DNA of 64,000 nt, from positions 1,302,001 to 1,366,000 of the forward strand of contig NZ_CP107960.1 in assembly GCF_036077095.1 (NCBI RefSeq), written 5' to 3'. The notes below the pieces were generated by a model. The model made no database searches and was not told the origin of the DNA. It saw nothing but the letters and a program-made list of their open reading frames with translations. Position numbers and translations under genes: made by a program. Positions 16,615 through 24,847 of the stretch are shown in pieces; the stretch's first letter is position 1, and each line of letters begins with the position of its first letter. This stretch comes from Streptomyces sp. NBC_00376 (GTDB lineage Bacteria > Actinomycetota > Actinomycetes > Streptomycetales > Streptomycetaceae).

Positions 16615-17829
16615 CTACATCCGGAGTTCGATGGCGTGCGCCTCCACCAGGGCGGCGATCCGTGCGAGAACGCCGTCCGCGGGCCGTGGCTCCAGCCGGG
16701 CCCCGTCGCGCAGCCGCAGCGCCACCTGTCCCCCGGCGGCTTCCCTCGCCCCGATGACCGCCTGGCAGGGCACCAGTCGGGCTTCCCGGATGCGGGCGCC
16801 GAGGGTGCCGCGTCCCGGTCCGGCGATCTCGGCCCGCAACCCCAGGTCTGCGCATTGCCGGGCGAGCGCCTCGGCGTCCGGCAGTTCGGCGTCCGAGATC
16901 GGGAGGATCGCCAGCTGGGTGGGGGCGAGCCAGGCGGGGAAGGCCCCGCCGTGCACCTCGATCAGATGGGCGACGGCTCGCTCCACACTGCCGATGATGC
17001 TGCGGTGGATCATGACCGGCCGGTGTTTCGCACCGTCGGCGCCGATGTAGTGCAGGTCGAACCGGCCCGGCTGATGGAAGTCGATCTGGACGGTGGAGAG
17101 GGTGAACTCCCGGCCGGACCCGTCGACGACCTGGACATCGATCTTGGGACCGTAGAACGCGGCCTCGCCCTCGGCCGCCTCGTACGGCACTCCCGAGCGG
17201 TCGAGTACCTCGGTCAGCAGGGCGGTGGACTTCTGCCACATCCCGGGATCGTCGACGTACTTGCCCCCCGCGCCCGGGAGGGAGAGCCGGTAGCGGGCCG
17301 CGCTGATGCCCAGTGCCCGGTACGCCGCGTCGATCAGCTCCAGGGCGGCGCGCGCCTCCTCGGCCACCTGGTCCGGGGTGCAGAAGATGTGCGCGTCGTT
17401 CAGCTGGATGGAACGCACCCGGGTCAGTCCGCCGAGCACGCCGGAGAGCTCGGAGCGGTACATGCCGCCCAGCTCGGCCATGCGCAGCGGCAGTTCGCGG
17501 TAGCTGTGCGAGCGGGAGCGGTAGATGACGGCGTGGTGCGGACACAGGCTCGGCCGCAGCACGACCTGTTCCCCGCCCAGGTCCATCGGCGGGAACATGT
17601 CGTCGCTGTAGTGCGACCAGTGCCCGGAGATCTCGTACAGCTCCCGCTTGCCGAGCACCGGCGAGTACACATGCCGATATCCGGCCCGCCGTTCGGCGGT
17701 GCGGACGTATTCCTCCAGGGTGTGGCGCACGGCGGCGCCGTCGGGCAGCCAGTAGGGCAGTCCCGCGCCGATCAGCGGGTCGGTGTCGAACAGGCCCAGT
17801 TCGCGGCCGAGCTTGCGGTGGTCGTGCAT
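16615..17829 (-). CDS. thrS: Short threonyl-tRNA synthetase lacking TGS and editing domains
   Basis: A 404-residue class II aminoacyl-tRNA synthetase containing only the catalytic and anticodon-binding domains of ThrRS. Bacterial ThrRS is normally about 640-660 residues with N-terminal TGS and editing domains. The three zinc ligands used for threonine recognition appear retained: Cys in PSLCPHH, His in NDAHIF and His in VMIHRS. The anticodon domain begins at AFPAWLAPTQLAILP. It is therefore probably an active second ThrRS, perhaps for threonine starvation or resistance to a ThrRS inhibitor, as with BorO and ObaO. An AGGAG-like site precedes the ATG. Upstream are a leader peptide with three Thr codons and a strong hairpin, indicating attenuation control. 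Confidence 0.9.
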   Translation of the reverse strand: MHDHRKLGRELGLFDTDPLIGAGLPYWLPDGAAVRHTLEEYVRTAERRAGYRHVYSPVLGKRELYEISGHWSHYSDDMFPPMDLGGEQVVLRPSLCPHHAVIYRSRSHSYRELPLRMAELGGMYRSELSGVLGGLTRVRSIQLNDAHIFCTPDQVAEEARAALELIDAAYRALGISAARYRLSLPGAGGKYVDDPGMWQKSTALLTEVLDRSGVPYEAAEGEAAFYGPKIDVQVVDGSGREFTLSTVQIDFHQPGRFDLHYIGADGAKHRPVMIHRSIIGSVERAVAHLIEVHGGAFPAWLAPTQLAILPISDAELPDAEALARQCADLGLRAEIAGPGRGTLGARIREARLVPCQAVIGAREAAGGQVALRLRDGARLEPRPADGVLARIAALVEAHAIELRM

Positions 17830-17870
17830 GGCGGTCTCCTCGCGGTCGTCGGGCGGGTGACCGCAGGGCG

Positions 17871-17898
17871 AAGCCCCGGGGCACTCGCCCCGGGGCTT
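17871..17898 (-). terminator. Attenuator hairpin in the thrS-paralogue leader
   Basis: A perfect 12-bp stem (AAGCCCCGGGGC / GCCCCGGGGCTT) with a 4-base loop begins 15 bases after the leader-peptide stop and 41 bases before the synthetase start. An upstream segment (GTCCCGG on the minus strand, 17922-17928) can pair with the arm at 17887-17893, giving a possible antiterminator. No U-run follows. Confidence 0.7.
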
Positions 17899-17913
17899 CT
17901 CACTGCACAGCTG

Positions 17914-17964
17914 TCAGCGCGCCGGGACACTCTCCGGCGTCGTCGTCATGGCAGCGCGCTTCAT
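17914..17964 (-). CDS. Threonine-rich leader peptide of the thrS paralogue
   Basis: A 16-codon open frame reads MKRAAMTTTPESVPAR and then stops. Three consecutive ACG threonine codons occupy 17938-17946. It precedes the attenuator hairpin and the threonyl-tRNA synthetase gene on the same strand, the classical arrangement for ribosome-mediated attenuation: scarcity of charged tRNA-Thr would stall the ribosome and favour read-through. There is no Shine-Dalgarno sequence, but a TAGCGT -10 element ends 7 bases before the ATG, so translation is probably leaderless. A start at the second ATG (17949) is also possible. Confidence 0.7.
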   Translation of the reverse strand: MKRAAMTTTPESVPAR

Positions 17965-17971
17965 GCGGCGG

Positions 17972-17977
17972 ACGCTA
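17972..17977 (-). promoter_or_regulatory. Putative -10 element for the thrS-paralogue leader transcript
   Basis: TAGCGT on the minus strand fits the TAnnnT consensus and would start transcription at the A of the leader-peptide ATG. No convincing -35 hexamer is seen. Confidence 0.4.
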
Positions 17978-18059
17978 GCAGCGGTGCACCACCGTCCGCA
18001 CGGCATTTTTCCCGGTGCCGTGGGCACGGACCCGCGTGCCGCCCCGGACCGGCGCCGGT

Positions 18060-18566
18060 TCAGCGCCGACCGCCGCCGATCCGCCCCTCCAACTGCAGCA
18101 GCAACTCGCTGAGCTGGGCGCTGAGCTGTGCACGGGACTGCTCGTCGAGACCGGACAGCACCGCGCGTTCGTACGCGAGCTGCCGGGGCAGCAGCATGTC
18201 CACCAGCGCGCGCCCCTCCTCGGTGAGGCGGATGTGGTTGACCCGGCGGTCGCGGTCGTCGCCGCGGCGGTCGACGAGACCGCGTTCCTGAAGGACCCGC
18301 AGCCGCTTGGTGACGGCGGCGCCGGACGAGAACGTCTCCCTGGCCAGTTCGCCGGGGGTGAGTTCGCGGTCGGTCCGGCGTACGGCACCGAGCAGGTCGA
18401 ACTCGGCCCGGGTCAGCCCGGCCTCGCGCAGCGGGGCGTCCTCGGCCTGCTGGAGCAGGGCCGCGCAGCGGTTGATGCGGCCGATGAGCTCCATCGGTCC
18501 GGTGTCCAGTTCCGGGTTGACGGCCTGCCACTGCCGTACCACCGTGGCGACGATGTCGTCGGTCAC
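18060..18566 (-). CDS. MarR-family transcriptional regulator
   Basis: A 168-residue MarR regulator: helix-turn-helix LTPGELARETFSSGAAVTKRLRVLQERGLV and the wing DDRDRRVNHIRLTEEG. The GTG at 18564-18566 is chosen because it overlaps the stop of the upstream FUSC exporter gene (GTGA); the longer frame would run inside that gene. The exporter and its likely repressor are thus co-transcribed, a common arrangement for ligand-inducible aromatic-acid or drug export. The AT-rich sequence upstream of the exporter (20275-20312) is the probable operator. Confidence 0.9.
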   Translation of the reverse strand: MTDDIVATVVRQWQAVNPELDTGPMELIGRINRCAALLQQAEDAPLREAGLTRAEFDLLGAVRRTDRELTPGELARETFSSGAAVTKRLRVLQERGLVDRRGDDRDRRVNHIRLTEEGRALVDMLLPRQLAYERAVLSGLDEQSRAQLSAQLSELLLQLEGRIGGGRR

Positions 18567-20272
18567 ACCGCTCCGTTCTCCGGGGCGCGGGCGATCGGCC
18601 CCCGCCGTGTTGCTGTAGCGGCGAGCGTACGGTGTCCGGCCTGCTCGGCCGCGAGGACCCGCTCCTGGGGCAGGGCGCGCTGCCACCATTCGCCCGCCGC
18701 CGTGTCGTCGGCCTCGCGCAGTTCGACGAGCGATCCGGTCAGCCTGCGGCGGGCGGCGTCGAGCGCGGCGGGCGTCGGCTGCGGGGCGGCCAGTGCGTGT
18801 ACGGCGTGGGCGCGGGCCAGGTCGGTGGCGGCGAGCGCCTTCTCCAGGCGTCCGGCGGCGCGGCGGTTGGTCACCAGCATGGCGGCGAGGATGCCCACCC
18901 CGGCGCCGATGACGGTGTCCAGGACCCGGTCGCCGATGAGTTCACCGGCCGGGTGGGTGCCGCCGAATTCCAGGACCAGCAGTGCCATCGGGGTGACGGC
19001 GACGGAGCCGAGCCAGTAGTTCCGGGTGATCAGGGCCTCGGCCGCGAAGCCGAAGAACAGGCAGAAGCCGATGAGGGCCAGCGGGCCGGTGCGGCTGACC
19101 GGGAGGATCGCGGCGAAGACGAGGACACCGAGCAGATTGCCGAGGGTGCGCTGGAGGGCCCGGTTCCAGGACAGGGTCACATTGGCCTGGTACAGGGAGG
19201 CGGCGGTGACGATCGCCCAGTAGGGGCGGCCGACGCCGGCCGCCTGGGAGACGTAGCCGGCCAGGGCGCAGCCGACGAGGGTGCGGGCGCCGATGGGCAG
19301 CAGCGGGGAGCCCGGGGCGAGGCTGCGCAGCAGCGCGCGGCGGGCCTCGCGGCGGCTTGTGCCGCGGGCGGCCCGTTCGGCATCGATGCCGAAGAGTTCC
19401 TCCGTCGTGCCGGGGGCGGGCGGCGGTGTGGGGACGGGGCCCCGGGCGCGGGTCCGCCGGGCCCAGGCGCGGAGCTGTTCCGGGTCGGGGGCGGGAGCGG
19501 GGAGGGCCGGTACGTCGCCGAGGGTGCCTGCGGCGAGGGCGGCTTCGGCGTGCACGACGAGCCGTTCGAGTGACCGGCGTACGGGCGAGGGGCGTCCGGC
19601 GGCGAGCAGGGTCTGCCAGGCCGCGTGCACGGTGGCGGCCGCGGCGTGCCGGGTGCGGTGGCCGGGGTCGGTGAGGTACGCCGCGGCGGCGTCGAGGGCG
19701 CGGGCCGTCGCCCGGCGCTCCGGACCCTCCCGGCGGACGAGCGCGGGGCCGGCCGTGACCAGCCAGGCGATGGCGCCCGCCGCCAGGGTCAGCGCGAGAT
19801 GGCCGGGCACCTGGCCCGGATGCTGTGGGACGAAGAGGGCGGCGGAGGTGACGAAGGTGAAGATCACCGGTCCGGGCGGGCCGATGCGGGTGGCGTCGCA
19901 GAGCGTCTTCTGCGCCGCCGCGAGCAGCGCCCCCACCGCGATCAGTACGGCGGTGGACCCGGTGAGAGAGGCCGCGACCAGGGATATCGCCAGGCCGACG
20001 ACCATGGAGACGACGACTCCGGCGACGGCGCGGGCACGCCGGGCGTACGGCAGGTTGTGGCCGTACAGCGCGCAGAGCGAACCGGCCATCGTGTACATCA
20101 CGAGGTCGAGCCGGTCGATGGCGAACAGCACCAGATCCGGTACGGCGGTGGCGACGACCACGCTCAGTGCCGGTTTGAACCACATGTCCGAGGGCCGGGC
20201 GAGGCGCAGCGGGGCCGCCAGCGGGAGTCTGCGGGCGGAGGGCCGCCGGGACCGGGTAGTTGTATCACTCAC
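18563..20272 (-). CDS. FUSC-family membrane transporter (aromatic-acid exporter type)
   Basis: A 569-residue protein with two clusters of transmembrane helices (about residues 30-180 and 330-470) separated by a soluble Arg/Ala-rich region, as in the FUSC/YccS/AaeB family of inner-membrane efflux proteins. RTLVGCALAGYVSQA and RTLGNLLGVLVFAA are typical of the second FUSC bundle. It begins at GTG 20270-20272 directly after AT-rich DNA, with a TAAAAT -10 element 6 bases upstream, so the mRNA is probably leaderless. It is coupled to the downstream MarR gene. Confidence 0.85.
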   Translation of the reverse strand: MSDTTTRSRRPSARRLPLAAPLRLARPSDMWFKPALSVVVATAVPDLVLFAIDRLDLVMYTMAGSLCALYGHNLPYARRARAVAGVVVSMVVGLAISLVAASLTGSTAVLIAVGALLAAAQKTLCDATRIGPPGPVIFTFVTSAALFVPQHPGQVPGHLALTLAAGAIAWLVTAGPALVRREGPERRATARALDAAAAYLTDPGHRTRHAAAATVHAAWQTLLAAGRPSPVRRSLERLVVHAEAALAAGTLGDVPALPAPAPDPEQLRAWARRTRARGPVPTPPPAPGTTEELFGIDAERAARGTSRREARRALLRSLAPGSPLLPIGARTLVGCALAGYVSQAAGVGRPYWAIVTAASLYQANVTLSWNRALQRTLGNLLGVLVFAAILPVSRTGPLALIGFCLFFGFAAEALITRNYWLGSVAVTPMALLVLEFGGTHPAGELIGDRVLDTVIGAGVGILAAMLVTNRRAAGRLEKALAATDLARAHAVHALAAPQPTPAALDAARRRLTGSLVELREADDTAAGEWWQRALPQERVLAAEQAGHRTLAATATRRGPIARAPENGAV

Positions 20273-20320
20273 CCAAATATTTTAGCAGGTATTACACTCG
20301 TAAAACATTTTTCCCCGATG
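20273..20320 (-). promoter_or_regulatory. Promoter/operator of the FUSC-MarR operon
   Basis: On the minus strand TAAAAT (20279-20284) is an excellent -10 element, 6 bases before the GTG. The surrounding 40 bases are exceptionally AT-rich and contain the imperfect inverted repeat TTTTA-N16-TAAAA (20280-20305), a reasonable MarR binding site. Confidence 0.5.
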
Positions 20321-20412
20321 GCCGCACCCTGCCCGAGGCCATAGCGTTCAACTGCGCGAGGACCGGCAGCCGCAGGCCCACGTGCGTGTCCACGCAGCCA
20401 CGGAGGAACCGA

Positions 20413-21180
20413 ATGAAGCTCACCGAACCGGTGACCGGCGGCCCCTGCTGGGTCGAGCTGAGTACCCCCGACATCCCAGCAGCCAAGTCGTTCTACACGG
20501 CACTCTTCGGCTGGCGCCCGGAGACCGACCCGCGCGAGGAGGCGGGCGGCTACACGATGGCGCACCTCGGCGACGCACGCGTGGCCGCGCTCAGCCCGGT
20601 CTACCAGCCCGGTCAGCCGACCGCCTGGACGGTCTCCTTCGCCACGGACGACACGGACGGCACCGTCGAGCGGGTGAAGTCGGCGGGCGGCTCGCTCCTG
20701 GTCGGCCCGATGGACGTGTTCGACCAGGGCAGGTTCGCGGTGGTCGCCGATCCGTCCGGTGCGGTGTTCTCGCTGTGGCAGGGGCGCGCCTTCGCCGGTG
20801 CCGAGCGGCTGAACGACCCCGGCGCGCTCGGCTGGGTCGAGCTCGTCACCCGCGAGGCCGACCCGGCCCTCGCTTTCTACCCCGCGGTCTTCGGGTGGAC
20901 GGTGAACGCCGCGTCGGACCGGTACACGCAGTGGGGCGTGGCCGGTGAGGACTTCGGCGGGATGCTGGTCATGGACGACCGGTTCCCGCCGGAGGCACCG
21001 CCGAACTGGCTGCCGTACTTCGCCGTGGCGGATGTCGACGCGACGGCCGCCACGGCCCAGGGTGCGGGCGGCGAACTGCTGATGCCGCCGACCGACATCC
21101 CCGACGGGCCGCGGATCGCGGTCGTGCGGGACCCGCAGGGTGCGGTGTTCGGCATCCACCGGATGGGCGGCGAAGGCTAG
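20413..21180 (+). CDS. VOC family protein with two glyoxalase-like domains
   Basis: A 255-residue protein made of two tandem vicinal-oxygen-chelate repeats. Repeat 1 begins PCWVELSTPDIPAAKSFYTA and ends FAVVADPSGAVFSLWQ. Repeat 2 begins LGWVELVTREADPALAFYPA and ends IAVVRDPQGAVFGIH. The ATG at 20413 follows CGGAGGAACC. Members are usually annotated as glyoxalase or bleomycin-resistance-like proteins; the paired CW/GWVEL variant occurs widely in Streptomyces without a known substrate. It lies 45 bp upstream of a lyase gene on the same strand, probably an operon. Confidence 0.85.
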   Translation: MKLTEPVTGGPCWVELSTPDIPAAKSFYTALFGWRPETDPREEAGGYTMAHLGDARVAALSPVYQPGQPTAWTVSFATDDTDGTVERVKSAGGSLLVGPMDVFDQGRFAVVADPSGAVFSLWQGRAFAGAERLNDPGALGWVELVTREADPALAFYPAVFGWTVNAASDRYTQWGVAGEDFGGMLVMDDRFPPEAPPNWLPYFAVADVDATAATAQGAGGELLMPPTDIPDGPRIAVVRDPQGAVFGIHRMGGEG

Positions 21181-21225
21181 GGTCTGTCCTGCGGATCATG
21201 GCCGGGGTCTTCTGGAGTTGAGTCG

Positions 21226-22587
21226 ATGTACGAGAGCGATGCCGGACTGCTCGCCCCCGGGCGGGCCGGCTTCCCCGCCGAGACGGCCACCGGCGACAGC
21301 GCCTTCCTGCAGGCGATGCTCGACGCCGAGGCGGCGCTCACCCGTGCCCAGTCCGAGTGCGGGCTCGCCCCCGCGGGGGCGGGGCAGGCGGTGACGGCCG
21401 CGGCGGCCGACACCGGCCGGTTCGACGTACGGGATCTGGCGCTGCGCGCACGCGCGGGCGGCGATCCGGTCATCCCGCTGGTCATGGACCTCGTCGCCGC
21501 CGTGTCGCCGGACAACCGGCCGTTCGTGCACCGGGGCGCGGCCAGCCAGGACATCCTCGACACCGCCGCCATGCTGGTCGCCGCACGCACCCTGGCTCCG
21601 CTCCTGGACGACCTGGCGCGGACCGCGGACGCGGTGGCCCGGCTCGCCACCGTGCACCGCAACACCCCGATGGCCGCCCGGACCCTCACCCAGCACGCCG
21701 TGCCGACCACCTTCGGGCTCAAGGCGGCGGGGTGGCGGGCGCTGATCCTCGACGCGAGGGACCGCCTCGCGGCCGTACGGGAGTCGCTTCCCGTTCAACT
21801 CGGCGGCGTGGCGGGAACGCTGGCCGCCTTCGAGGCGTACGCGCCCAGCGAGGACATCGACGCGATCGATCCGGGACTGCCCCTGATCCAGGCGTTCGCG
21901 AGCGAACTCGGCCTGGCCGAACCGCTGTTGCCGTGGCACACCCTGCGCACCCCGATCGCGGACCTGGCGGGCGCGCTCGCCTTCACCGCGGGTGCGCTCG
22001 GCAAGACGGCGGCCGATGTGCTCAGCCTTTCCCGGACCGAGATCGGTGAGGTCGCCGAGGGGCAGGGCGACGACTCGTCCGCCATGGCGCACCTGGCCGG
22101 TCCGGTGCACGCCACGCTGATCGCGGCGGCCGCCCGTCGCGCCCCGGGGCTGGCGGCGACGCTGTACGGATCGCTCGCCGCCGAGGACGAGCGGCCGGCC
22201 GGGGCTTGGCACGCCGAGTGGGAGCCGCTGCGCGAGCTGCTGCGGCTCGTCGGCGGGGCCGCGCGCTGCGCCGCCGAACTCACCGGGGCCCTGCGCGTCG
22301 TCCCGTACGCCATGCGGGAGAATCTCCAGCTCACCGACGGGCTGATCGTCTCGGAACGGCTGGCCGCCGTGTTCGCCGAACGGATCGGCCGCAAGCGCGC
22401 CCAGGAGGTTCTGGCCGGCGCCGCCGACCGGGCCCGCGCGGAGACCACGGACCTGTCCGACGTCCTCGCCGACGTGCTCGACGAGGAGCCCGAACTCGCC
22501 GGTCTCGACCTGGGCGAACTGACCGACCCCGCCCGCTACACCGGCTGCGCGGGTGCCCTCACCGATCGCGCGCTCGATCGCGGCTGA
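21226..22587 (+). CDS. Fumarase/PcaB-superfamily lyase with atypical signature
   Basis: A 453-residue protein resembling 3-carboxy-cis,cis-muconate cycloisomerase (PcaB) and adenylosuccinate lyases. FVHRGAASQDILDTA matches the first conserved block, and RTLTQHAVPTTFGLKAAGW the second. The signature loop, normally like SSTMPHKRNP, reads SSAMAHLAGP at residues 284-293, so the Lys and Asn that bind substrate are missing although the preceding serines remain. The C-terminal region (MRENLQLTDGLIVSERL) is normal for the family. No other beta-ketoadipate genes are nearby. It may act on a different substrate or be impaired. The fold is confident, the activity is not. Confidence 0.8.
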   Translation: MYESDAGLLAPGRAGFPAETATGDSAFLQAMLDAEAALTRAQSECGLAPAGAGQAVTAAAADTGRFDVRDLALRARAGGDPVIPLVMDLVAAVSPDNRPFVHRGAASQDILDTAAMLVAARTLAPLLDDLARTADAVARLATVHRNTPMAARTLTQHAVPTTFGLKAAGWRALILDARDRLAAVRESLPVQLGGVAGTLAAFEAYAPSEDIDAIDPGLPLIQAFASELGLAEPLLPWHTLRTPIADLAGALAFTAGALGKTAADVLSLSRTEIGEVAEGQGDDSSAMAHLAGPVHATLIAAAARRAPGLAATLYGSLAAEDERPAGAWHAEWEPLRELLRLVGGAARCAAELTGALRVVPYAMRENLQLTDGLIVSERLAAVFAERIGRKRAQEVLAGAADRARAETTDLSDVLADVLDEEPELAGLDLGELTDPARYTGCAGALTDRALDRG

Positions 22588-22617
22588 CCGGCCCCGTCGC
22601 CGCGCCGAACCCCGCGC

Positions 22618-23823
22618 TCACCGGACCAGCCGGCCCTCGCGGGCGATGATTCGGCCCTCGCGTACGACCAGGGACGGGACCGGGCGGTCCACCACGGCCT
22701 CGGGCAGCGACCCCGCGGCCACCAGGACGAAGTCGGCCGGGTCGCCGGTCTCCAGCCGGGAGGCGGGCAGTCCGAGCAGGGCGGCGCCGCCCTGCGCCAC
22801 CGCCTCGTAGCAGGCGGCGAGTTCGGCATCGGTGCGGGCATCCGTGCGGTACGCGAGCAGATGGGCCCGCGCGATCATGTCGCCGTCACCGAACGGCGTC
22901 CACGCATCGCGCACACCGTCCGAGCCGACGGCAAGCCGCACACCGTGCGGGGTGAGCCGCGCGGGGTCCAGGACGGGGTCACCGCCCAGCGCGCACGTGA
23001 CCAGGGAGACACCGGCCCCGGCCAACAGCGCGGCGACGGACTCGTTCCCGGCGCCGTCCAGCTCGGCGACAGCGAAGGCGTGGCCGAGGGTGACATGTCC
23101 CTGCATCCCCGCCGCGACGGTACGCCGGGCGATCTCGGTGACCTGGCGGATGCCTGCCGGTCCGCCGTCGTGCAGATGGATGTCGAGCGGTACGCCCTTG
23201 CGGGCGGCCAGCCCGAACACGAAGTCCAACTGGCCCTCCATGTCACCGTCGATGCCGATCGGATCGAGGCCGCCGACCACATCGGCGCCCTCGGACAGGG
23301 CCTGCTCCATCAGTTCGGCGGTGCCGGGCTCGCTCAACAGACCGAGCTGGGGGAAGGCGACGATCTGGACGTCGATGAGGTCCTTGCGGGCATCGGCCGC
23401 CGCCCGCACTCCATGCACTCCGGACAGGCCGTGGACGGGGGCGACATCCACATGGGCCCGCATGGCGCGGGTGCCACGGGCGATGGCCCGGTCCATGAGG
23501 GCCCCGACCCGCTCCGCCACCGGATCCGTGAAGGCGGTCCTGGCCCGTACGTCGCCCTCGATCAGGTCCCGGAGCGTTTCGGCAGGTTCACGGCTCAGCC
23601 AGGGCCCGCCCCAGGTCGACTTGTCGGGGTGGATGTGCGCGTCGACGGGCGAGGGCAGGGCGAGGGCTCCCCGGGCGTCCACGGTCGCGCAGCCGTCGGG
23701 CAGCTCCGCGGGGTCGTACGCGGCGATCCGGCCCTCGGAGACCAGCAGGTCACGGATGCGCCCGTCGGCGCAGCGGACGGCGGTGAAGAGGACATGGGGG
23801 CGGGCGGGGGCGGGCGTCGCCAT
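22618..23823 (-). CDS. Cytosine-deaminase-like amidohydrolase
   Basis: A 401-residue metal-dependent hydrolase of the amidohydrolase superfamily. Metal-site motifs are H63-x-H65 (DAHIHPDK), H216/H218 with D219 (DIHLHDGG), H248 and D302 (VGSDGVRDAW). The block DVQIVAFPQLGLLS resembles CodA cytosine deaminases, but the CodA glutamate region (HCDE) reads HLHD here, as in relatives acting on other N-heterocycles or ammelides. It lies next to a GntR regulator on the same strand and divergent to an APC permease, suggesting uptake and deamination of a nucleobase-like or amino compound. Confidence 0.85.
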   Translation of the reverse strand: MATPAPARPHVLFTAVRCADGRIRDLLVSEGRIAAYDPAELPDGCATVDARGALALPSPVDAHIHPDKSTWGGPWLSREPAETLRDLIEGDVRARTAFTDPVAERVGALMDRAIARGTRAMRAHVDVAPVHGLSGVHGVRAAADARKDLIDVQIVAFPQLGLLSEPGTAELMEQALSEGADVVGGLDPIGIDGDMEGQLDFVFGLAARKGVPLDIHLHDGGPAGIRQVTEIARRTVAAGMQGHVTLGHAFAVAELDGAGNESVAALLAGAGVSLVTCALGGDPVLDPARLTPHGVRLAVGSDGVRDAWTPFGDGDMIARAHLLAYRTDARTDAELAACYEAVAQGGAALLGLPASRLETGDPADFVLVAAGSLPEAVVDRPVPSLVVREGRIIAREGRLVR

Positions 23824-23879
23824 GGGGCGGTGGTCTCCTTCGGTGGTGCGTGACGTGGTGCGCGGGTCGGTCGTCCGGG

Positions 23880-24620
23880 TCAGGGCCGGCGCCGGGGGCC
23901 GGGATCCGCGGGTTCGGCAACAGGGGCCGTGCCGGCGGCGAGCATCTGCATCGCGGTCTCGCGCGTCCCGGCCACATGACGGCGGGCGATACGTTCCGCC
24001 GCCTCGGCGTCACCGCTGCGGATCGCCTCGTAGAGCAGTTCGTGCTCCCCGCACATCATGGGACCGTCGCCCGGCTCGGAGGTGAGGCTGAACAGGCGGC
24101 GCAGCCGCCCGTCGAGCGGTGCCATCAGGCCCTGGAGCAGCGGATTGCCGGACATGACGACGATCTGCTGATGGAAGTCGGCATGGACCGAGCCCAGTTC
24201 GCGGGTCCGGCGGGAGGAGTCGGCGGCGCGGCGGGCCCGTTCCAGCAGCTTCTCCAGGGTGCGCAGGCCGGCCCGGTCGGCGCGCTGGGCGGCCAGCGCG
24301 GCCGCCAGCGCCTCCAGGTGTTCCCGGATGTCGAAGAAGTCCGCGGCCTCGGCCGGGCCGAGCGGGGCGACGAACGCGCCCTTGCGCGCCTGCGCCGCGA
24401 TGAACCCCTCGGTCTCCAGCCGCTGGATCGCCTCCCGTACAGGGATACGGGACACGCCCAGCTCGTCCGCGAGTTCCCGCTCGACGACCCGGTGCCCGGA
24501 GGGGTAGCGGCCGTCGATGATCCGCTCGCGCAGTTCCACATAGACCTGGTCGCGCAGCGACTGATGTGCCGCACCGATGGTGCCGGTGGCGATGGGGCCG
24601 GCGGTTCGGCTGCTGCTCAT
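23880..24620 (-). CDS. GntR-family regulator, FCD subfamily
   Basis: A 246-residue regulator with an N-terminal GntR winged helix (ERELADELGVSRIPVREAIQRLETEGFI) and a C-terminal FCD ligand domain with metal-binding histidines (HADFHQQI, GEHELLYEAI, RRHVAGT). The ATG at 24620 is used because longer frames run into the divergent permease. It is followed after 56 bp by the deaminase gene on the same strand. An inverted repeat TGGTAT-N5-ATACCA lies in the 227-bp divergent spacer and is the likely operator for both directions. Confidence 0.9.
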   Translation of the reverse strand: MSSSRTAGPIATGTIGAAHQSLRDQVYVELRERIIDGRYPSGHRVVERELADELGVSRIPVREAIQRLETEGFIAAQARKGAFVAPLGPAEAADFFDIREHLEALAAALAAQRADRAGLRTLEKLLERARRAADSSRRTRELGSVHADFHQQIVVMSGNPLLQGLMAPLDGRLRRLFSLTSEPGDGPMMCGEHELLYEAIRSGDAEAAERIARRHVAGTRETAMQMLAAGTAPVAEPADPGPRRRP

Positions 24621-24711
24621 GGACTCGCTTCCTGCCCGTCGGAGCCGGTCTCTTTCCGGCTCCCGTGCCGCGATCATCGCAGATTCCGGAAACCTTCCGT
24701 ACCCCCTTGCT

Positions 24712-24728
24712 TGGTATTCGGTATACCA
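24712..24728. promoter_or_regulatory. Candidate GntR operator
   Basis: TGGTATTCGGTATACCA is a perfect 6-bp inverted repeat with a 5-base centre and contains the palindrome GGTATACC. FCD-type GntR proteins commonly bind such TGGTATACCA-like sites. It lies between the divergent regulator and permease genes. Confidence 0.6.
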
Positions 24729-24847
24729 GATAGCTTGAGCGCCGCGCCCAATCCGGCCGCCCTGAACTGGTCTTTTCCGCCGACCCATGCCTGGAGCAGG
24801 CATCGCCTTCGGCGTCCAGCCGCCCGTTCGCACCTGAGGAACCACCG

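Noticed and set aside
17830..17980. T-box riboswitch upstream of the threonyl-tRNA synthetase
   Set aside because: The leader is too short and no conserved T-box sequence or specifier stem is visible; a Thr-rich leader peptide plus hairpin explains it better.
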